Positions 36,304 to 51,480 of a DNA stretch of 64,000 nucleotides are shown piece after piece. The DNA is from Varroa destructor (lineage: Eukaryota > Arthropoda > Arachnida > Mesostigmata > Varroidae), in assembly GCF_002443255.2 (NCBI RefSeq), contig NW_019211455.1, positions 4,694,597-4,758,596 on the forward strand. The letters run 5' to 3'. Position 1 is the stretch's first letter, and each line of letters opens with the position of its first letter. Below the pieces are notes generated by a model. The model was given only the letters and a program-made list of their open reading frames with translations. It was not told where the DNA came from and ran no database searches. The position numbers and the translations under genes are program-made.

Positions 36304-39300
36304 AAAAAAACACTCTAAAAATGAAGTCAACGCCGTTAGAAGTTCTTAAAGTCGCAGTTGAGTTTGTGAATCAGGTGGCTATTATTATCAGCAATGTATT
36401 GACTAATACGATTATAACTTTGAACATCTACAGTAAAAGGAAAAGTTATACGTTTTACGCGGATCCCTTTGTTAATTAGTATTAATTAGTTGTAAACACA
36501 AACCAAAGTTATAATCCATTTTGTTATGACATCCTGTATGTCGCCCGCCTGCCCATTCCAAAGTTAAATTTATTGACGAAAACTATCCAAGGGAGAATCG
36601 GCATTTTTCTTTTCTAAAAGCTAGCGTCGTCATCACCTAGCGGATTGGCACGTTGAACTAGCAATCGAAAGAATCGACTGTAGTCAACCAAACGTGCGTG
36701 TTTGTCAACAACTGACGCAAGATGGACGTTTGGGAATTAACTCTTATCGGCCAATACTGCGCACATAGCCATTGTTTTTTGTTAGATAGATCCAATGTAT
36801 AACTTACTCGGGAAATTCGGAAGTAAGATGATTTTCTTCTTACCGCTTTCACATCTACCGCATGTATAAGACGTCGCGGACGTTTGCAAAAATTCGACGG
36901 CAACGTCAAACAAGCGTAAAGCTTTTTCAATCTGCTATAATGTTGTTGACTGACGTACCATCGTGAACCGGCCCCGTCGTCGCCGTCGCCGTCGCATCTG
37001 TGAGTACTATTGTTCATAATAACGAACAAAAATCAATAGGAACACATTGTGACACCTAAACTAATAGGCAACACGAATAAGCCGTACCTACTAGGTCAAT
37101 GTGAACATTTCAGTTAAAACAGCCTTATTTCGAGAGCTGAAGAAGAAGCCCAACACCTAAAGACGCGGCAGATGAAAGGTAAAAACTCAAAGAACGAGGT
37201 AACGTCAACGATCAACTGCAGCAAAAGTCAAAACAGTCAACCCGGCATTATACAAATAATACAATAAATGGCATGTTCTACTCGTGATGTTTTCGTGCGG
37301 TCTGCGACGTGCATGGAGCCTACGCCCTCATGCGGCCTTTATCAAGAGCCGACGCAAGGTTACAAGAGCATAATAAATATATATGGCTACTCCGATAATT
37401 CGACCGCTACGGCTTTAATGGAAAAACAACGTCAGCTACGAAAAAGCAGATTTGAATTACAAAGAGTGACTGCATTTAGACTGACGACTGTGTGTATACT
37501 CGTAATTTCCACAACCGTATATAAATTTGCAAGATGTTTAAATAGATAAGCTATATTGAAACATTTTTTATGTGCGTCGGTCAGCATCACCACGGGAGTG
37601 CACTCATTAGTTTGTATACTGTATATGCCCGATTTGCGATTGCAAGCCTATTAGTCTGCAGACCACGCTGACTGTCTGATCGACAATTAACATTATAGCG
37701 TCCTAAAAGACATTCCTCAGTCCGATGAAGGCTGCTAGTGTATATATCTAGTAAGGTGAGACAGGTTTAGGTTGAGGTAATCGACGGCCGTTAAGCTGTA
37801 GCATAAAACATATTCATAACTAGACATTCCGAACAAGCGTTTCGGCTCGCCTCGTACTTTCGTGCGTCACAATCAACATTACGTTTATGCTGTGGTTTCT
37901 GTGTGATCGTTGTCATATTATTCTGCGTAGTAATGCACATAATAAATATACTATCCTTCCTTTTCTCCGAGATTAAATTTGAACTGTTATAATACAGGTA
38001 GCGCTGAGCTGAGTCCTGAGATCCTGCCAGCATGCAGCGCCACTCGCAGCTTGTTAAAGAAAAACAAGCCCGAAAGCTCTGCTATAACCAGTAGGTTAAG
38101 TGGACGTATTTCTTTTCTGTCGCACTTATTTTGAATTAATAAGGTTTGAGGAGAAGTATGATGGTGAAGCAATCTCTTGGCTTCAATGTGTAATTAAAAT
38201 ATATACAGATATCTGTTTCAACCCGCCCTATGTGGTCATTCAACTTAACCCAAGAATAGGCTGAGTTGCTAGGTGACCACAGGCAGAATAAAATCTTCGA
38301 TTTGTCTCAACAAGCGTTTTGTACAGGATTCGACGGTAGGCAAGTGCTCGATCTTAAGAGCTTTCGTAAGCGAGCGAATAATCCACCTGAGATTTTAGTT
38401 TTTTTTTTACAGGTGACAACCTTTCACGGTATCTTTATTCGTTTAAGTAAAGAGAACTGTTAAATGTTTGGCCAATAATAGGGCTAGCTACGCTTGTCCG
38501 TTAAATTTATTCCGAACTGCGATCAGGTGGAAAAATGTAGTGGTTAAATTTAGGCACACGGGGTGGTAACTAACTCAGTTCCTAATTTTTTACCAGATCG
38601 AGCGATTAACGCGCTGCAGACACACAGTGGTGCGTATCGGGCGGTAAAAATGAAGAACAAAATGCTTATTTGGATAATTTTTTTCGTCAGAAATAAGCTC
38701 GATTTCTTACGCTTTAATTAACATGGATGTCAATCCTGTTAACTACAGCAGTCAACGTTTAGCTATACTCAACGTTGTTTGGATCGAGCTCTGCCTGTCA
38801 TTCTCGTTAGACCAACAACAAAAATGTGTTTGTTGATATAGATTTTTTAAATCTAGTGTAATTTAAAGTTAAATTTTTTCAAATCGAGTGTAAATCATTA
38901 AATTAAAATGAAAATAGTAATAATAACAGATTTATTTATTTGACTTGCGGTCTGTTCGACTCTGAAACAGGCTGCGATCTTAAAGGCCCAATTGTAACGA
39001 TAGGGGTGCGCACAAAGCTCTCGTAACGTGTTGTAGTACTAATTGATAATACGTATTTGGAACCATGAATAACCTACCTATTGCTTCCATGTACGTAATT
39101 TTACAAGATTTTCAGCTAATAGTTTAGTGTATAGCTATACTGGCGGGCTCGGACACAATACGTATATATAGAACGCACGTTTAAAATGTCCAAGGAGCGA
39201 AAACTTCTTAAACGTGACCAGATTCCAACTTCGAATTAGCTTCGACAAGATAACTGCTAGGTTATCGTATATTGTTTTTGAGACTACACAAATATGGGCG

Positions 39301-40127
39301 AAATATCCTCCTGAGCGCGGGCTTTTACATCTGATTACAAAACGAACGGAGGCGGGCGGGTCAGAAGCTGCAGTAGAGCGACTTATACCTCTAAGTTGAA
39401 TTTTTAAAAGTATAGTTGCCTAGGGCCCATATGGCGGAGCTTATGTAAGACCTTGGGTCGTTTTGGTCACATAATGTTTGACGATTGTTTTGTTGTTTTT
39501 ATTTGGAGCCAATTTTTATCGTCAATTGCAGAAAAGCTAATGGGCACGACAAACTAGATCCAGATGACTCAAATGTGCCACTTATCAAGCTAGATTTAGT
39601 AATATAAAAAACAAGCTATATAAGTACGTATGTGGTGTGATCTATACAACGTAATACAGAGCGCACAAATATATACTGACTGGAATAATTTGATATAGAG
39701 TAGTTTTATTCAGTGAAAGTATAAACAAATACAATGTGGCAACAAACAAATGCAATAGATATACTTAAACGCGCGGTCTAACAATGTCAAAACATTTTTA
39801 CAAATATTTGAATTGAAGCACAAGTAGAAATATAGTGAGATATCCGCATCGATTGATCCCTGAGCACTCAAAATACATGGTGTTACATGTAAAGTACTAA
39901 GTCGATAGTTTAGTGAGTAACTGAATCGTAGATATCGCCTGCTCTGTACGGCTCGGTAAGTTAGCTTTCCGTTAATAGTTCATTCTTTTTAAGCGCTTTT
40001 GCCAAGTTTTCAACACAAACACAACCGAATCAGAAGATGCTACTGTTCCTGCTGCTGCCGCTCCAGGCACCAAACGGATCTATTAATAGTTTTTTTCCTC
40101 CTATCTTTTCATGGCACCGAACAAGAG

Positions 40128-43100
40128 TCACAGACAAACGGTGAGGAAGCGTCTTATTCTTCTATTCTTTAACACAATATGTTGATACAATATGAACGCT
40201 TCGTAGGAGCTGAAGGGTAGCGCACTCGGACAACAGTTAGCTTGCTTCTGTTGTCCAACTAAAACACAAACAGGCAAGCTTCTGTAACAACGGTATTTTC
40301 CGTCGTCTTTTCTTGCTTGATGGAGCCTTCTTTGGATTACATATCCGTCACTGTATAAAGGTGTAAACATTTTATTCAAGATAAGAAGAATTTTGTTTGA
40401 TATCGATAACTTGAACAGCACGTGGCACCAAATTCGAGTTTGGAGGAGAACAATGATGCTGGCCATTGTAGTGGAGGCCCAAGAACAGGCCCGGAAAGGT
40501 ACTGCGATAGTTGTCGATTTCCCACGTGAGGAAGCCATCGATAAGCCACTGACAAAAAGAAAGAATGGATCTCACGTATTTCAAGATAGAGCACAATATG
40601 CAAAAATAAATAATTACAAATAATTTCTTATTATACCAATTTTAATCTAGGGCGTGAACACTGAAGCTGTTTAGAAGACGCGCAATATAATCACTTAAAG
40701 CAACGATGTTATGGCAATTCCGAGTCTTTAATTCAAGCCATCAGACCAGATATTGTTTACACCGCTTTGCTAAAAACAGATGGTCACAATTTCGCAGTTT
40801 AAAAACCTGTCCTTACGAATAATACTTTTTTAAAGAGTTCTATGTATTTTTTTCTTATCAAATATTGCGCACTCTTACCATACTTTTAGCAGTGCAGTGA
40901 CGCCTAATCCGAAAAATAGGTCAATGTCCTAAATAAGCATTTGGGAAAAATCCTTAGCACATAGATATATTTTTTGTACAATTTAAAATCCTATTAGATG
41001 ATTTATATTCATTTATAGCGCGAGTTGAAAACTCATGTCTTCGTATCCCGTTTAGTTGTAAGCCTGCAGACGACGAGTATCCGAACAGCACTAACGCTAA
41101 CTTACCTCCAGTTAATTAGAGTTCTTAAACAAATGGCCGAAGACAACTTGTAATCAATGCGATGACTAATGACAACAACAAAATGCTTTACTATGGCGTG
41201 TCCAGCGGACCTCAGGAGTTGTCTCGAAACTTACGTTAGAAGACCAGAAGCAATAGTGTATCTCCTTCCGGAAGTTAATACATTTATTTAAGATCGCCTT
41301 GAACATAGTCCTTGGTAAAATTCTTTGCTAAATGCTGGGTTTATGAATGTTCCGTAGCCTTATGCTTCAGGTCGCAATGGGGCTGCCTCTTGAAAATGAT
41401 TGCCTTTGTACGTCCCTTGGCAATCAACGATTACAAATTCGTATACATTATCCTTATGTACATGGTCTAAATACGTGTTAAATGATCAAGCTGAGTTGCT
41501 TACAGCTATACAGGTATAACTGATGACACTATGCTCATATATTGTGATATCTTGTTTTCGTAAGTGATGATAATATGCCTTCGGGATCTGCTACCTCCGT
41601 TTTTAGCCGAAGACAATATCGATTGCCACCTTGCGTAAGGGGTGCGCAGCTTTGCCCCTATTCATCCTTACCATAAGCCGGCCATAGGTTATTTAGAATT
41701 ATGGTTGCATCAATTTGTGGCACCTTTATCTATAGTTTGTATCGTCAGCTATACGGGCTACTTCACTCAGTTGCAGACATTAGCAATTCACCAGCTCTTA
41801 GAAGAACAGCTTTTCCTTCTCCTGATCCTTTTTGTTCCGGACAGCGCAAGAATATTGTTCTGTCTCCTGTAATCGGTCTGAAACGAAGCGAGACGGCTAC
41901 TTGCAGGTCCTAATCGTCCTGAGCTGTTGCTATCAATTTACGTTGTTGCCCTGTTCGCCTTTGTGATTTATCCAGAAAGAAGTATATATAGAAGAAGCGG
42001 AAATGCACTTCACAAATTTATATATATATATATATTCATGAATCCCACGCACATTTTCCGCACATCAGCGTGTAGAGAAGAAATGAATGTCGACGGCGCA
42101 AAATGTAATCCGTTAAATATACCAGCTACGCTCATAGCTCCACATACACCACTATCAACAATGAGCTGAAGCCTTCATCGAATTGATTTTGTGCTTGGAC
42201 CTGCTGTTATTGTTTTAGGTGGTCCGGGAAAGGCTACCGGGACGAGCCTAATCATCAAAGGTGAAGGCTTTACTAACGTCTACAAAAAAAACGAAGACAT
42301 ACAATTCGTAGCGTATTTTGAGAGGTGTGCGTTCCTACGAAGGTGCACGTGTGTTTGTGTATGTGACTAGGTCTTTCGTGGGCATGTAAATACTGTACGT
42401 TTTAGTTTATATGTTTTTTTTTGTTGTCTACAAACGATCCTCTGGCTCTACCGTCTCTACTTTTTCTATTTGATCTGCTTATTTGTATGCGTACTTTGTA
42501 TGCCATTCGTATGATGCCTTTGACTTCATTACGTAGTCCGTATGACTCTTGCGTCTTGATAGGAGTTGCCATTCGATAGCACATGATCAACAAACCTCTA
42601 GCTGTCATCGGAATATCTCGCATGGATTACAAACACACATATGTATTACAAAAATGTACATACATATTCTTTTGATCTACTTGTCACTAGGAATGCCGCG
42701 TCAGGCTCTCGGCACCGAATACACTGTTGGCCGTTTCCGTTGGAAACCACGTCCCTTCTTGTGCTGTGCGTAGACAATCTAGCGACGACGGTGTCAGCCT
42801 AGTGATCGGCACAGCTGCAATGCATCGATAGCGTCCTGAAGTTAGGCATGATAGAAGCTTAACAACGACGAATTTGGCAACAATCGAAGCTGCGTTGGGT
42901 TTGCGGACCAACTACATGAATAGATGCGTTACTATGACTGCTAGATTAGATCTTTCTGCTGCTACAGTAAGAGGGAACGGCGACAGCCTTCTTGGGCTAC
43001 CGTAGCAGAAAAGCATCCCCCAAAGCAGAAGACCACTCCTAGAGCTGCAGTAACCCAGCCAAACAATATTTCGGTTGCATCCAAAGCCTCGTTTGGCGTA

Positions 43101-45430
43101 GTCTCGCTTCGCGGTAGCTATTGGTGAACTTCCCACGTGCGAAGCAAGCACGTATGGCACGGAATCTCATCCCACGATGGCTGTCGACGCGTCGGTATGC
43201 GATACCTGTTACCGTTGCTGTTGTTGTTGTTCCGGCGGCTCGTACGATGAATACCCAACAAACACCGTCTGTAGTAAGACGATGCAGACGTCTGTCAATA
43301 ATCACCTTCCCCATTGGTCCATCACGGAGCAGAGTCAGCTAAGTAACACATTATGTTGCTGCGCCTGCTGCACGAAAGTCAGAATCAAGTAGTTAGCCAG
43401 CGAATAAAAACGGACAGGAATTATAGTCGGCATTGGGCCTGAACCGTATCATATGCTTTAATTATTTTAACCCAGCTTCCTGCTCCTCATGTAGCAGCAG
43501 TAAATAAACTTGGATAGAATGTATACGTCAGCGTCAACAAGGGCGGTGACGTGACTAATTGCAGGAGCACTGAGACCGGTCACAATAGCCTATTACCTAC
43601 TTACTTCACACTAAAGCTTGTGTTTTATGTAACCGTTAGTTTGCTATCCTCGTAAACTGGTCCAATTCATTTGAACATTTACCCAGTGTCCCTCATTCAT
43701 CAAATGATCGAAATGGTTGAAAAGAGCTGCTAATGTAACAGTTACCTCCATTGAACCATATTCCAATGTCAGGCTACATTTTGAAAATTTTTATATAGTA
43801 CTATATGAAACTGTGTTCTTTGAAATAGCTTTGTGACGCTTTCCCTGAAATAAGCCTTTCAGGCCTCGCTGATGCGAGAAAGCACAATATGTCCTAGAAA
43901 AGTGCGGGTTTTACATTAGTGCGCTATCACAGGTCAGACTGCTATGAAATGTAATCGTGACAAGTAGTATCCACTACAACGAATCGTACCTATAAGCAAA
44001 TATATTATTTTATTACAGGGCCCGCTGGCTTTTTCAGCGCTGCCCCGCTGTGACTGTAGCCACCAAACACTAAGCGTTACGACTGAATTTAAAAAACAAA
44101 GCGAAATACCGAATTCAAAAATACTTCAACAAAATCAAAAGACCAAACGTTATTCACTGGATTCAAGCAATCTTGTTCTCTGCGTAACTTTTCGGATTCT
44201 TCCGGATTTTCGGACTTTCGGATCTGTGTACATTTACGCAGATTCGTAAAATCCCTATATACATTATCACATCACTTATTGCCTACGTAGTTCCTTTGCC
44301 TTGTTCCACGTTGGGGCGCAGAAACTTAATTTGACATGAGCAGGAATATTTCCACAATAGAATCCTGTTTTCTTTGCTGGGCGCTCTATGCGCAACATTT
44401 TCAAGTTAGAGAAGAAGATACTTTGGAAAAAATATTCTCTCTCCTGCTTCGAAGTATTATACAGAAAGTAAGACCAGATTATGTTTTCTGGTTTGCGTCA
44501 GCCTCGGTCAAAAAGAAAAAAGTTGTCACACGTTAGCTTATAAGCTCGATTAGATTCGTAACTTCAGTAATTCAACTTATGGCAACCTTGAGAAATGCTG
44601 CGTTTGTTTTTCAAATTCAGCTATTGCGTCACGATTCGGCTACACAGTTAAAATGAGCTAAAAGGGAAAGCGTATTTTCAATTGAAAAATTAACTTCTTT
44701 ACATAATTGGAACATCGAACTACGCTAACAAAACTTACGGTGTAAGTTCTCTGTATTCATGAACAGTATCAACACTAAAAATACACTTGTGCCAGTGCAT
44801 GAAAAGTTAAGTGTTTTCCACTATATTAGTATATAACTGTTGCTCGTACAACAAAGTATGGATTTAACTAGCGTCGTAGAAAGATAGACGTAAGCCAACT
44901 GTGAGGCTCGTTCGTATAACAACATTGCCTTATTCGGCAAACACTTTTGTTTTCGACTATTATACATGCTATTGTTAAGTTCTATGTACTAGATAACAAA
45001 ATGCATGTTCGTTTTGCTGCTTGTTCAGTTAAATAAATGTCAGTTGCGGTATAAAATCCGTATTTGTATGGATTATTAAGAAACACAAGCCGGTACGTAT
45101 TTGGCCATTTTTGCAACTTCCTCGATTCGTTGGGGCAACGTTTACAGGCGGCTGATCATTTTGGCTTCTCTTGGTTTGTTATTTACATTGGGTTGGGGGT
45201 GCGCGGCAGGAGGCGATGATCATAATGATAACGACTATGATTATTACAATCGTTCTACTGTGTCAAATTGGTTTCTATTTGCCCATTGTAACGTTATTAC
45301 AAATTGAAATGCTCCGTAACCGGTCAGATTGAGACCTGTTAGGCAACGATATGAAAAAGGGCAACAGATGTACCTTGATCTTCGTAATCATCATCCGTTA
45401 TATAGCATCGACGACGATGATGAGCATATA
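40128..45430. other. Intergenic region with a stop-poor patch
   Basis: Bases 40390-40600 are open in several frames on both strands (up to 136 codons on the minus strand at 40128-40538), but no product is recognised. (TA)n lies at 42018-42036. The 42.7-43.4 kb part is GC-richer, with CTG/TGT runs that create cysteine-rich chance frames. No confident gene. Confidence 0.35.
42018..42036. repeat. (TA)n microsatellite
   Basis: About nine TA units. Confidence 0.9.
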
Positions 45431-45445
45431 CGATCCACACTCAAA

Positions 45446-45480
45446 CACAGACACATACACACACACATATATATATATTA
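45446..45480. repeat. Compound CA/TA microsatellite
   Basis: Interrupted CA units change to TA units. Confidence 0.9.
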
Positions 45481-45714
45481 TTGCTGTCGTAGCACTGAGT
45501 TCCTATTCCAGTTTTTGCTGCTGTTGGCATTAGTGCCGATTCCCAACTCTTACTCCATTTCATTGACAAGTCGCATAATTAACCTATAACACGCAATTTA
45601 AATACAAATAAGTTCTGTGTAGACCCAGCTCATTACCCACTTACCTGTCTGCCTGTGTACACAATTAGATGTCATTGCAGTAGCTCACCTTAAGCCTGCA
45701 CAACGGTCACACTA

Positions 45715-45734
45715 AACAACAACAACAACAACAA
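45715..45734. repeat. (AAC)n microsatellite
   Basis: Six AAC units. Confidence 0.9.
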
Positions 45735-48368
45735 AGCTTACTACTCGTCGTATGACAGGCAACAAAATCGTGATGACGATGGTGACTTTTCTTGTAACGT
45801 TGGTGTTGTTTATAACTAGCGGTTTACTTCGTTGACGAAAAAGAGTGCAGTACCGTGCAAAAACTTCTAACAAAAAATCGCCGCTGTCGTCATCGATCAA
45901 TGGCAATGGCGATAATAGCGCTGACGGCGAAAATCAAACTGGAACTCAAAGTAACTGCTACGCTTCGAATACGCCGCGTCTCAATAGGGAAGGAATTAGT
46001 GTTGGCATGAGTGGTTTTTCATTACTGCTGTCCTCGTCCTGTAGTTACTCGTCGCGGGTGTGTACATACTTTCCATAACTTCTTATCGACATTGTTGCGT
46101 CGGTTTATCTGCAAGAACGCCATAGTCATTTAGCGGATATCCCACCGTTGCATGTCACGGTCCTTCGTCAGACGGACCGTTAAACAGACGCACAAATGCG
46201 TTTATTGGTGTTGTTAGCGCGACGCAAATCCGTGTTACCAGGAGACCCGTTCACGCTTGCATGTGTGGTGATGTCTGCCGACGTGGCTGAGCACGTTCTG
46301 GGACACTCTGATGTCGTCGACCTTTTTTTCGAAGATTCTTCGAAAGGCGTATGGGCATCCCTAGCTGAGTTTCGTACTTCCCACATCTTAACTACATCTT
46401 CTTTCAGAGCTCCATCTTTCGGTTGCTGCTTACGTTCATTTCGTATACGCGCGTAGTTTCGAAAACAACGGCAGCAGCGGCGGCGACAGCGACCAGGGAA
46501 ATCACGTTACTAGAGTAACATGTCAACGACATCGAATGATGCTGCACATAATCCCGATTTGTGTCGTTTAGATGGGATTAGATGAGATAGGGATGAGGCA
46601 CCGGCGACGAAAGGGGATGAGAGATGACCCTTTGCGTCCGTCGCTAGGAACAACCACAAATACGAATCAACGGACTGTGTTACGTAGAAAGCTAACACAT
46701 TATTAGACAACAATACGCACCAAATATGCCCCACGTTATTTACGACAGATGAAAACGAAAAAAGTGCAATTACTAATGACAAATTTCTAAACATTATTCA
46801 TCTAAGTCGCAGAATTGCCGATACTGAAGACCACCAAGACGGCGACTTCAGCATCGCACTGACATCAGCGATCGTATTCCACTACACATAGCGATTACGA
46901 TGGCGTTTCTATGAATAGCATGACATCCCTGCTATTCACAGGAAAACTATACGAACAAATGATGGCAACTGTCACAGGGCGGATCACTACGTATTACGTA
47001 ACACTGAAAGTCGGTAGTAGTAGTAGTAACTGCGGAGATAACGGCCCAGCGTCGACCCATCATTCAGATAGACACTATATTAGTGTACACTTATGTGAAA
47101 TGGGAAGCCGGCAAAACATAAGGCTAACCGCAAAGCGTATTAATACATAGCATAGGCCAAATGGTCAATAGAGCTAGTTATATACCGTTGTGTACTTTCA
47201 AAGTTAGGTAGCACTTTCATTAAAAACATTCTCATAACGATTAGCGTCATTATTTCCTTTAGGCATAATATTATGTGTGCACCATTCTGTTCCACTGGGA
47301 GATGGCAGTTGAAATGGGGAACAGTTTCCCTGTTCCCCATTTTGTGTTCGAGGTCCGCGGTTGGTCTACGAATTGTTTATGAAGTTAAGTAATGCTACTA
47401 GATTACAATCAAGCGCAATCCCGTTATAATTAAAAGCGTCTTGGAATTGTTATGTAGAAGATACCCGCCAAACAGAAGATAGCGGGCAAAAATATTGGAA
47501 AACAAATCTACGAAAAGTCGCAGCTTTCAAGCTATTACCTAGTTATGCAATTCCTGAAACGGACACAAAAGTACTTGTTTTTTAAAACGTCTCGTAGTTA
47601 AATAAATAATCTTCTATGTATTTTTCTTCGTAAAACATGGAGAGATATTTTTTACATGCATGGATTTTAAATCTACAAAGATACTATTGCCGTCAGCCGT
47701 CGAGGATCGGCAACGGTATGTAACTTCCGTGAAGTGCTTTCCACAAGAACTTCGATGTTGCCGCGGAAACTTGCACCAGCTGTTTAGATTAGCTCCAAAA
47801 TGGAATTAATCATATCAATCAGAAAAAGCGTATCAGAAAATCGTATATTTAAGTACCACTCAGGATCTAATTAGTTTATACTTAACCATCTACCTTATAA
47901 AAAATTACTTGTCTGCAAGAAATGACGAGCGACGAGAGACAAATGATCTACTATCGTGCCTTCGGCCCTTGCTGCCCAGCTTTCGTCCACGTTCATGCAA
48001 CCGGAACGATCTCGTCCTGCACGTTTTACAGGCATGGCCCGTCTAAGCTTCGTCTGCTTTCCCTACACAGCCATAGCGATAAGCATACGGCTACTGGGCC
48101 GTACGCGTTACATTTTTTTACGTATCTTTATTCAGCATCTGATGTCACATGAACAATTAGTTCAACAACCAACGTGTGATATTATTTTCACCGCAACAGC
48201 GGAACGTCTTTTAACAAGGGTACCGCGATGACTGGATGCTGCGTATGAAGGCCGCAGCGGTGTAACGGGCACCTATTGTTATACGATGACCGGTCATCGT
48301 CTCCGATCGTCGAAGCCTGGCCAACAGTGACCGTAGCGAAGTCGCATGACTCCATCAAACTGAGAAAT

Positions 48369-48401
48369 GCATACATACATACATATATATATATATATAT
48401 T
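48369..48401. repeat. Compound CATA/TA microsatellite
   Basis: Three to four CATA units followed by about nine TA units. Confidence 0.9.
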
Positions 48402-48857
48402 TCTTTTTTTTATTATAACCTGCATTTACTATTTACCTACATTCGTTTTACTCAGCTAATATATACCGCTATATCTTATCTTTCCTGCTGTTAGCGGCGC
48501 AAAGGCCTGCAAAGGAGGAATGAAGCTTGGAAAAGGAGCAAACTAGGGGGGAGGGAACGTACCTTCGCCCTTTTGATGGTCTACAATCATCGGTGATAGC
48601 GGTTATTGTGATGCCACCTATCATATACTAAACGATCTGCTCACAGTTCTCTTGTTGTATACAAATGCTTCTTGGACGAAGAGCGAAATCATTGAGCTGC
48701 TGTCGTCAATGTGTACGCCGCGTCACGGTGTGGCATCATCTTTATTTGTGACGACTTATAGACAAGCATTTAGCAATTGTATAATAACGGTAGCAGCGAC
48801 GTAACGATTTAATCACAAGCGATGGATAAGGGGGGAACGGTCACGGGGAAATTACGT

Positions 48858-48880
48858 AACAACAACAACAACAACAACAG
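48858..48880. repeat. (AAC)n microsatellite
   Basis: Seven AAC units, giving the poly-Asn run in the overlapping open frame. Confidence 0.9.
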
Positions 48881-51480
48881 GAACATTACCAGCCGTAATA
48901 TAGAAGCGACGGTGTTAGTTAAATTGTTTGCGATGGCGAGGATGCTGATCCCGGTAGCTGTTGCAGGTAACAGTGACGATAGTGCACGACTCAGCCCACG
49001 TAAACATTATGGGCGGTGGCAATTATCCTTCGGCCTGCTGCTTTTAACGGTGCGACCTGTGACTCCCGCCATATCCAGTGTACTGTCACCCGAAAGCGCC
49101 AGCAGCGACGATGTTGGCGCAGAATCTTTACTGTTTTTGTTATTGTTATCGACGATCACGACACTAGCAACAATAACAACAAGACGAAAAAGAAAAAATG
49201 TACACGTTGACAGGTCCACACAAACCAGCCGGCTGACAAATACACACAACAGTGGCAAGGGTGATAGGCACAATGAACTCAACTGTTACTCCTTGCCACT
49301 TGGCTAGCGCCGAAGGAAATATCTTTGGCGAAATATAGTTTTCTCATTAATTAAGAGTAGAAAAGCTGGGACAAGCGACTAGATGTTTACATGATGCTCG
49401 CTCACTGTTTGAGTATCGCGTAATAATAGTAGCTAAGTGCTTTCACAGGGATATAAATAGATTCTTGTTTGTCAAGCAGAGTTCGTCATCGGAAGCACGC
49501 GAGTGAAAGCAGGCGGAAATGGCCGGATATATATCTATGCCTATGTCATCCCCGTTAACTGTGGACATATAGTATTAGCCAGTGAATATGAATGGAGACG
49601 ATTCTCGGCGTGTTTTTTTTTTTTTCAATTTAGCAATTGGAAATTATCGGAAGTGTCGTAAAAACACTAGCACACAAAATGATACATTGCGATCTATAGG
49701 AGACGCGCCTAGCGTTTGACAGCGTCGATCTACGGCTATGTTCTTATCGCTGGCAACGAATATCAGTGTACGATAATAAGATAGTGGATTTCATTTGATG
49801 CAATATAACTTTGGTCGGAAATAGAGTGGCAGACGCGACGCTGAGCGACGAGCGTCGGCATCGATGAGTGATTTTCTCGCGTGCGTCCGGGTTACTGCGT
49901 GATCTATCGACGGTTACCTCGCTGCGGTCGTCGATTACTTCAATGAAATCGGCGTGGCCCTGAAGTGATACGGCCATCTTATGATTGCTATTCGATGGAT
50001 TTAACAAATATTGCTGTTGATCAGTGATAATTGAGTGTAGCAAATTTATGCATAACTCATTAACGAGGCTGTAGATACGGGTGAAAGTTATGTGTGGGCG
50101 AAGCCCTTTTTAACGAAAAATTTTTTGACTCTTCTGAGAATTGCTTTTAGCTATAATAAGCATCTGTCTTAATATTAGTAACAGTAACACGTTCATATCA
50201 CCCTAGCGTGGATGTTTTAGATGTTATTATATATACGTCAGTGTTTTTCCTAACGCTAATGGAATATGGAGCCGAGAGTTAAATTGCCGAGTTCCTTTTG
50301 CACGTGTTTCTAAATATAGGATTTTTAACTTTATTCTATAACAAACAAGCAAAATAACGTCACCCGAATTGGAGTAAAGATGTATGGTCTAGTTTCTCGC
50401 CACTTTTTTTTGTATCAGAGCCGTCAACCGTGCTCTACACACACACCCACACAAATATCTATATACGTTCTAGTACACAGCAGTATGCATACGTATATAT
50501 ATAGAACTGGGTACTTTTAATACTTTCACATTAAACTTACTTCACAATTCGCCATATGCTTGTCATATGTATATTGTACGATAGGAAAGCGACGTAAATG
50601 CTGGTTGAAAGCTACGTTTCGTTACGTTGAAAGCGTACGTGTTTCCCTCAACATCGAACTCCCTGTCTGTTCAAATGTTGACCCGGTACATGGCGATTTC
50701 GTCAATACGATGAGGGCATTTGTTGTTTCGTTTTCCTCCTACCTTCTCTGCAACGTGAGGAATTTATTTTTTCTTTTGCTCCTCCTTTTTTCTAATGTTT
50801 TTTTGGGTTTTACCCCTAACCCCGGCCTAACTTTTCCATTCTGTGCCGCTTTTGGTTACCCGCAGTGATAGCTGTGTGTCCTGATGCTTGTACCCCCCGA
50901 TTCTGTGACTAACTCACCTCGTCGCCACTGCTAACTTCAACACCAGAAGAAACAGAAAAGACCAGGGACGTTTACGCACATTGTCATTACGGTAGTGCAT
51001 CTCTGAAGAAACGAACACGAACATGCGATTTGCCATTAGATCAATATGATTGTTTTTCCTATGGTGGAAGGAACGCAGCCGAGATGGTCGTTGTTCCCGC
51101 CGTCGATGTCGACGATCGAGACAATGAAAACATGATAAGGGGTAGTAGTAGTAATACCATAGCTGAATAGCAGTTGGTCGAATGACTGTATTATAGAATA
51201 GCTGCTAGTAAGGAAGAGGCACTCGCTATCTCAATGAGTGCCGAAGGGATCGTTGTCTCTTGACGAACGCTGATGGACGGGATGCTGGTGGAAGTGCAAT
51301 TGGCTGTTGGAAGAATGAGCAACGATGATGCCGAAAACATTTACCACAATCATTTTCTTTTCGGTAATTTCCTTTTTTCGTCTCCTATAGCAATTCGGGG
51401 TGGGTGTTCTTCTGCAGCGCCATTTCTGCAAGTGTCTTTTTTAGACTTTCTTCCTCCTTTCTAATTGTTGGCTGGCCGCT

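Larger units (their letters stand above)
32004..40127. other. Intergenic region, somewhat GC-richer at 32.7-35.3 kb
   Basis: No confident gene. The 32.7-35.3 kb part has more GC and short trinucleotide runs, for example (ATC)n at 33020-33040. It could be an untranslated exon or regulatory DNA of a gene outside the window. Open frames of 60-125 codons overlap in several frames without recognisable domains. A long T-run is at 36283-36303. Confidence 0.35.
45481..51480. other. Region rich in trinucleotide runs, no confident gene
   Basis: Short runs of AAC, GTA, GCC/CGG and GAT are scattered here and GC is higher than in the flanks. Open frames up to 161 codons (48822-49307) are mostly low-complexity Asn, Thr and Leu runs produced by these repeats. 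The texture resembles long untranslated exons or introns of an arthropod regulatory gene, but no conserved coding exon supports that. Confidence 0.35.

Noticed and set aside
43177..43392. Small cysteine-rich frame (71 codons) resembling a secreted peptide
   Set aside because: The cysteines come from TGT/TGC repeats, there is no signal peptide, and overlapping frames are equally open.
48822..49307. 161-codon plus-strand frame with an Asn run
   Set aside because: Low-complexity Asn, Thr and Leu runs from AAC and TTG repeats explain the absence of stops.
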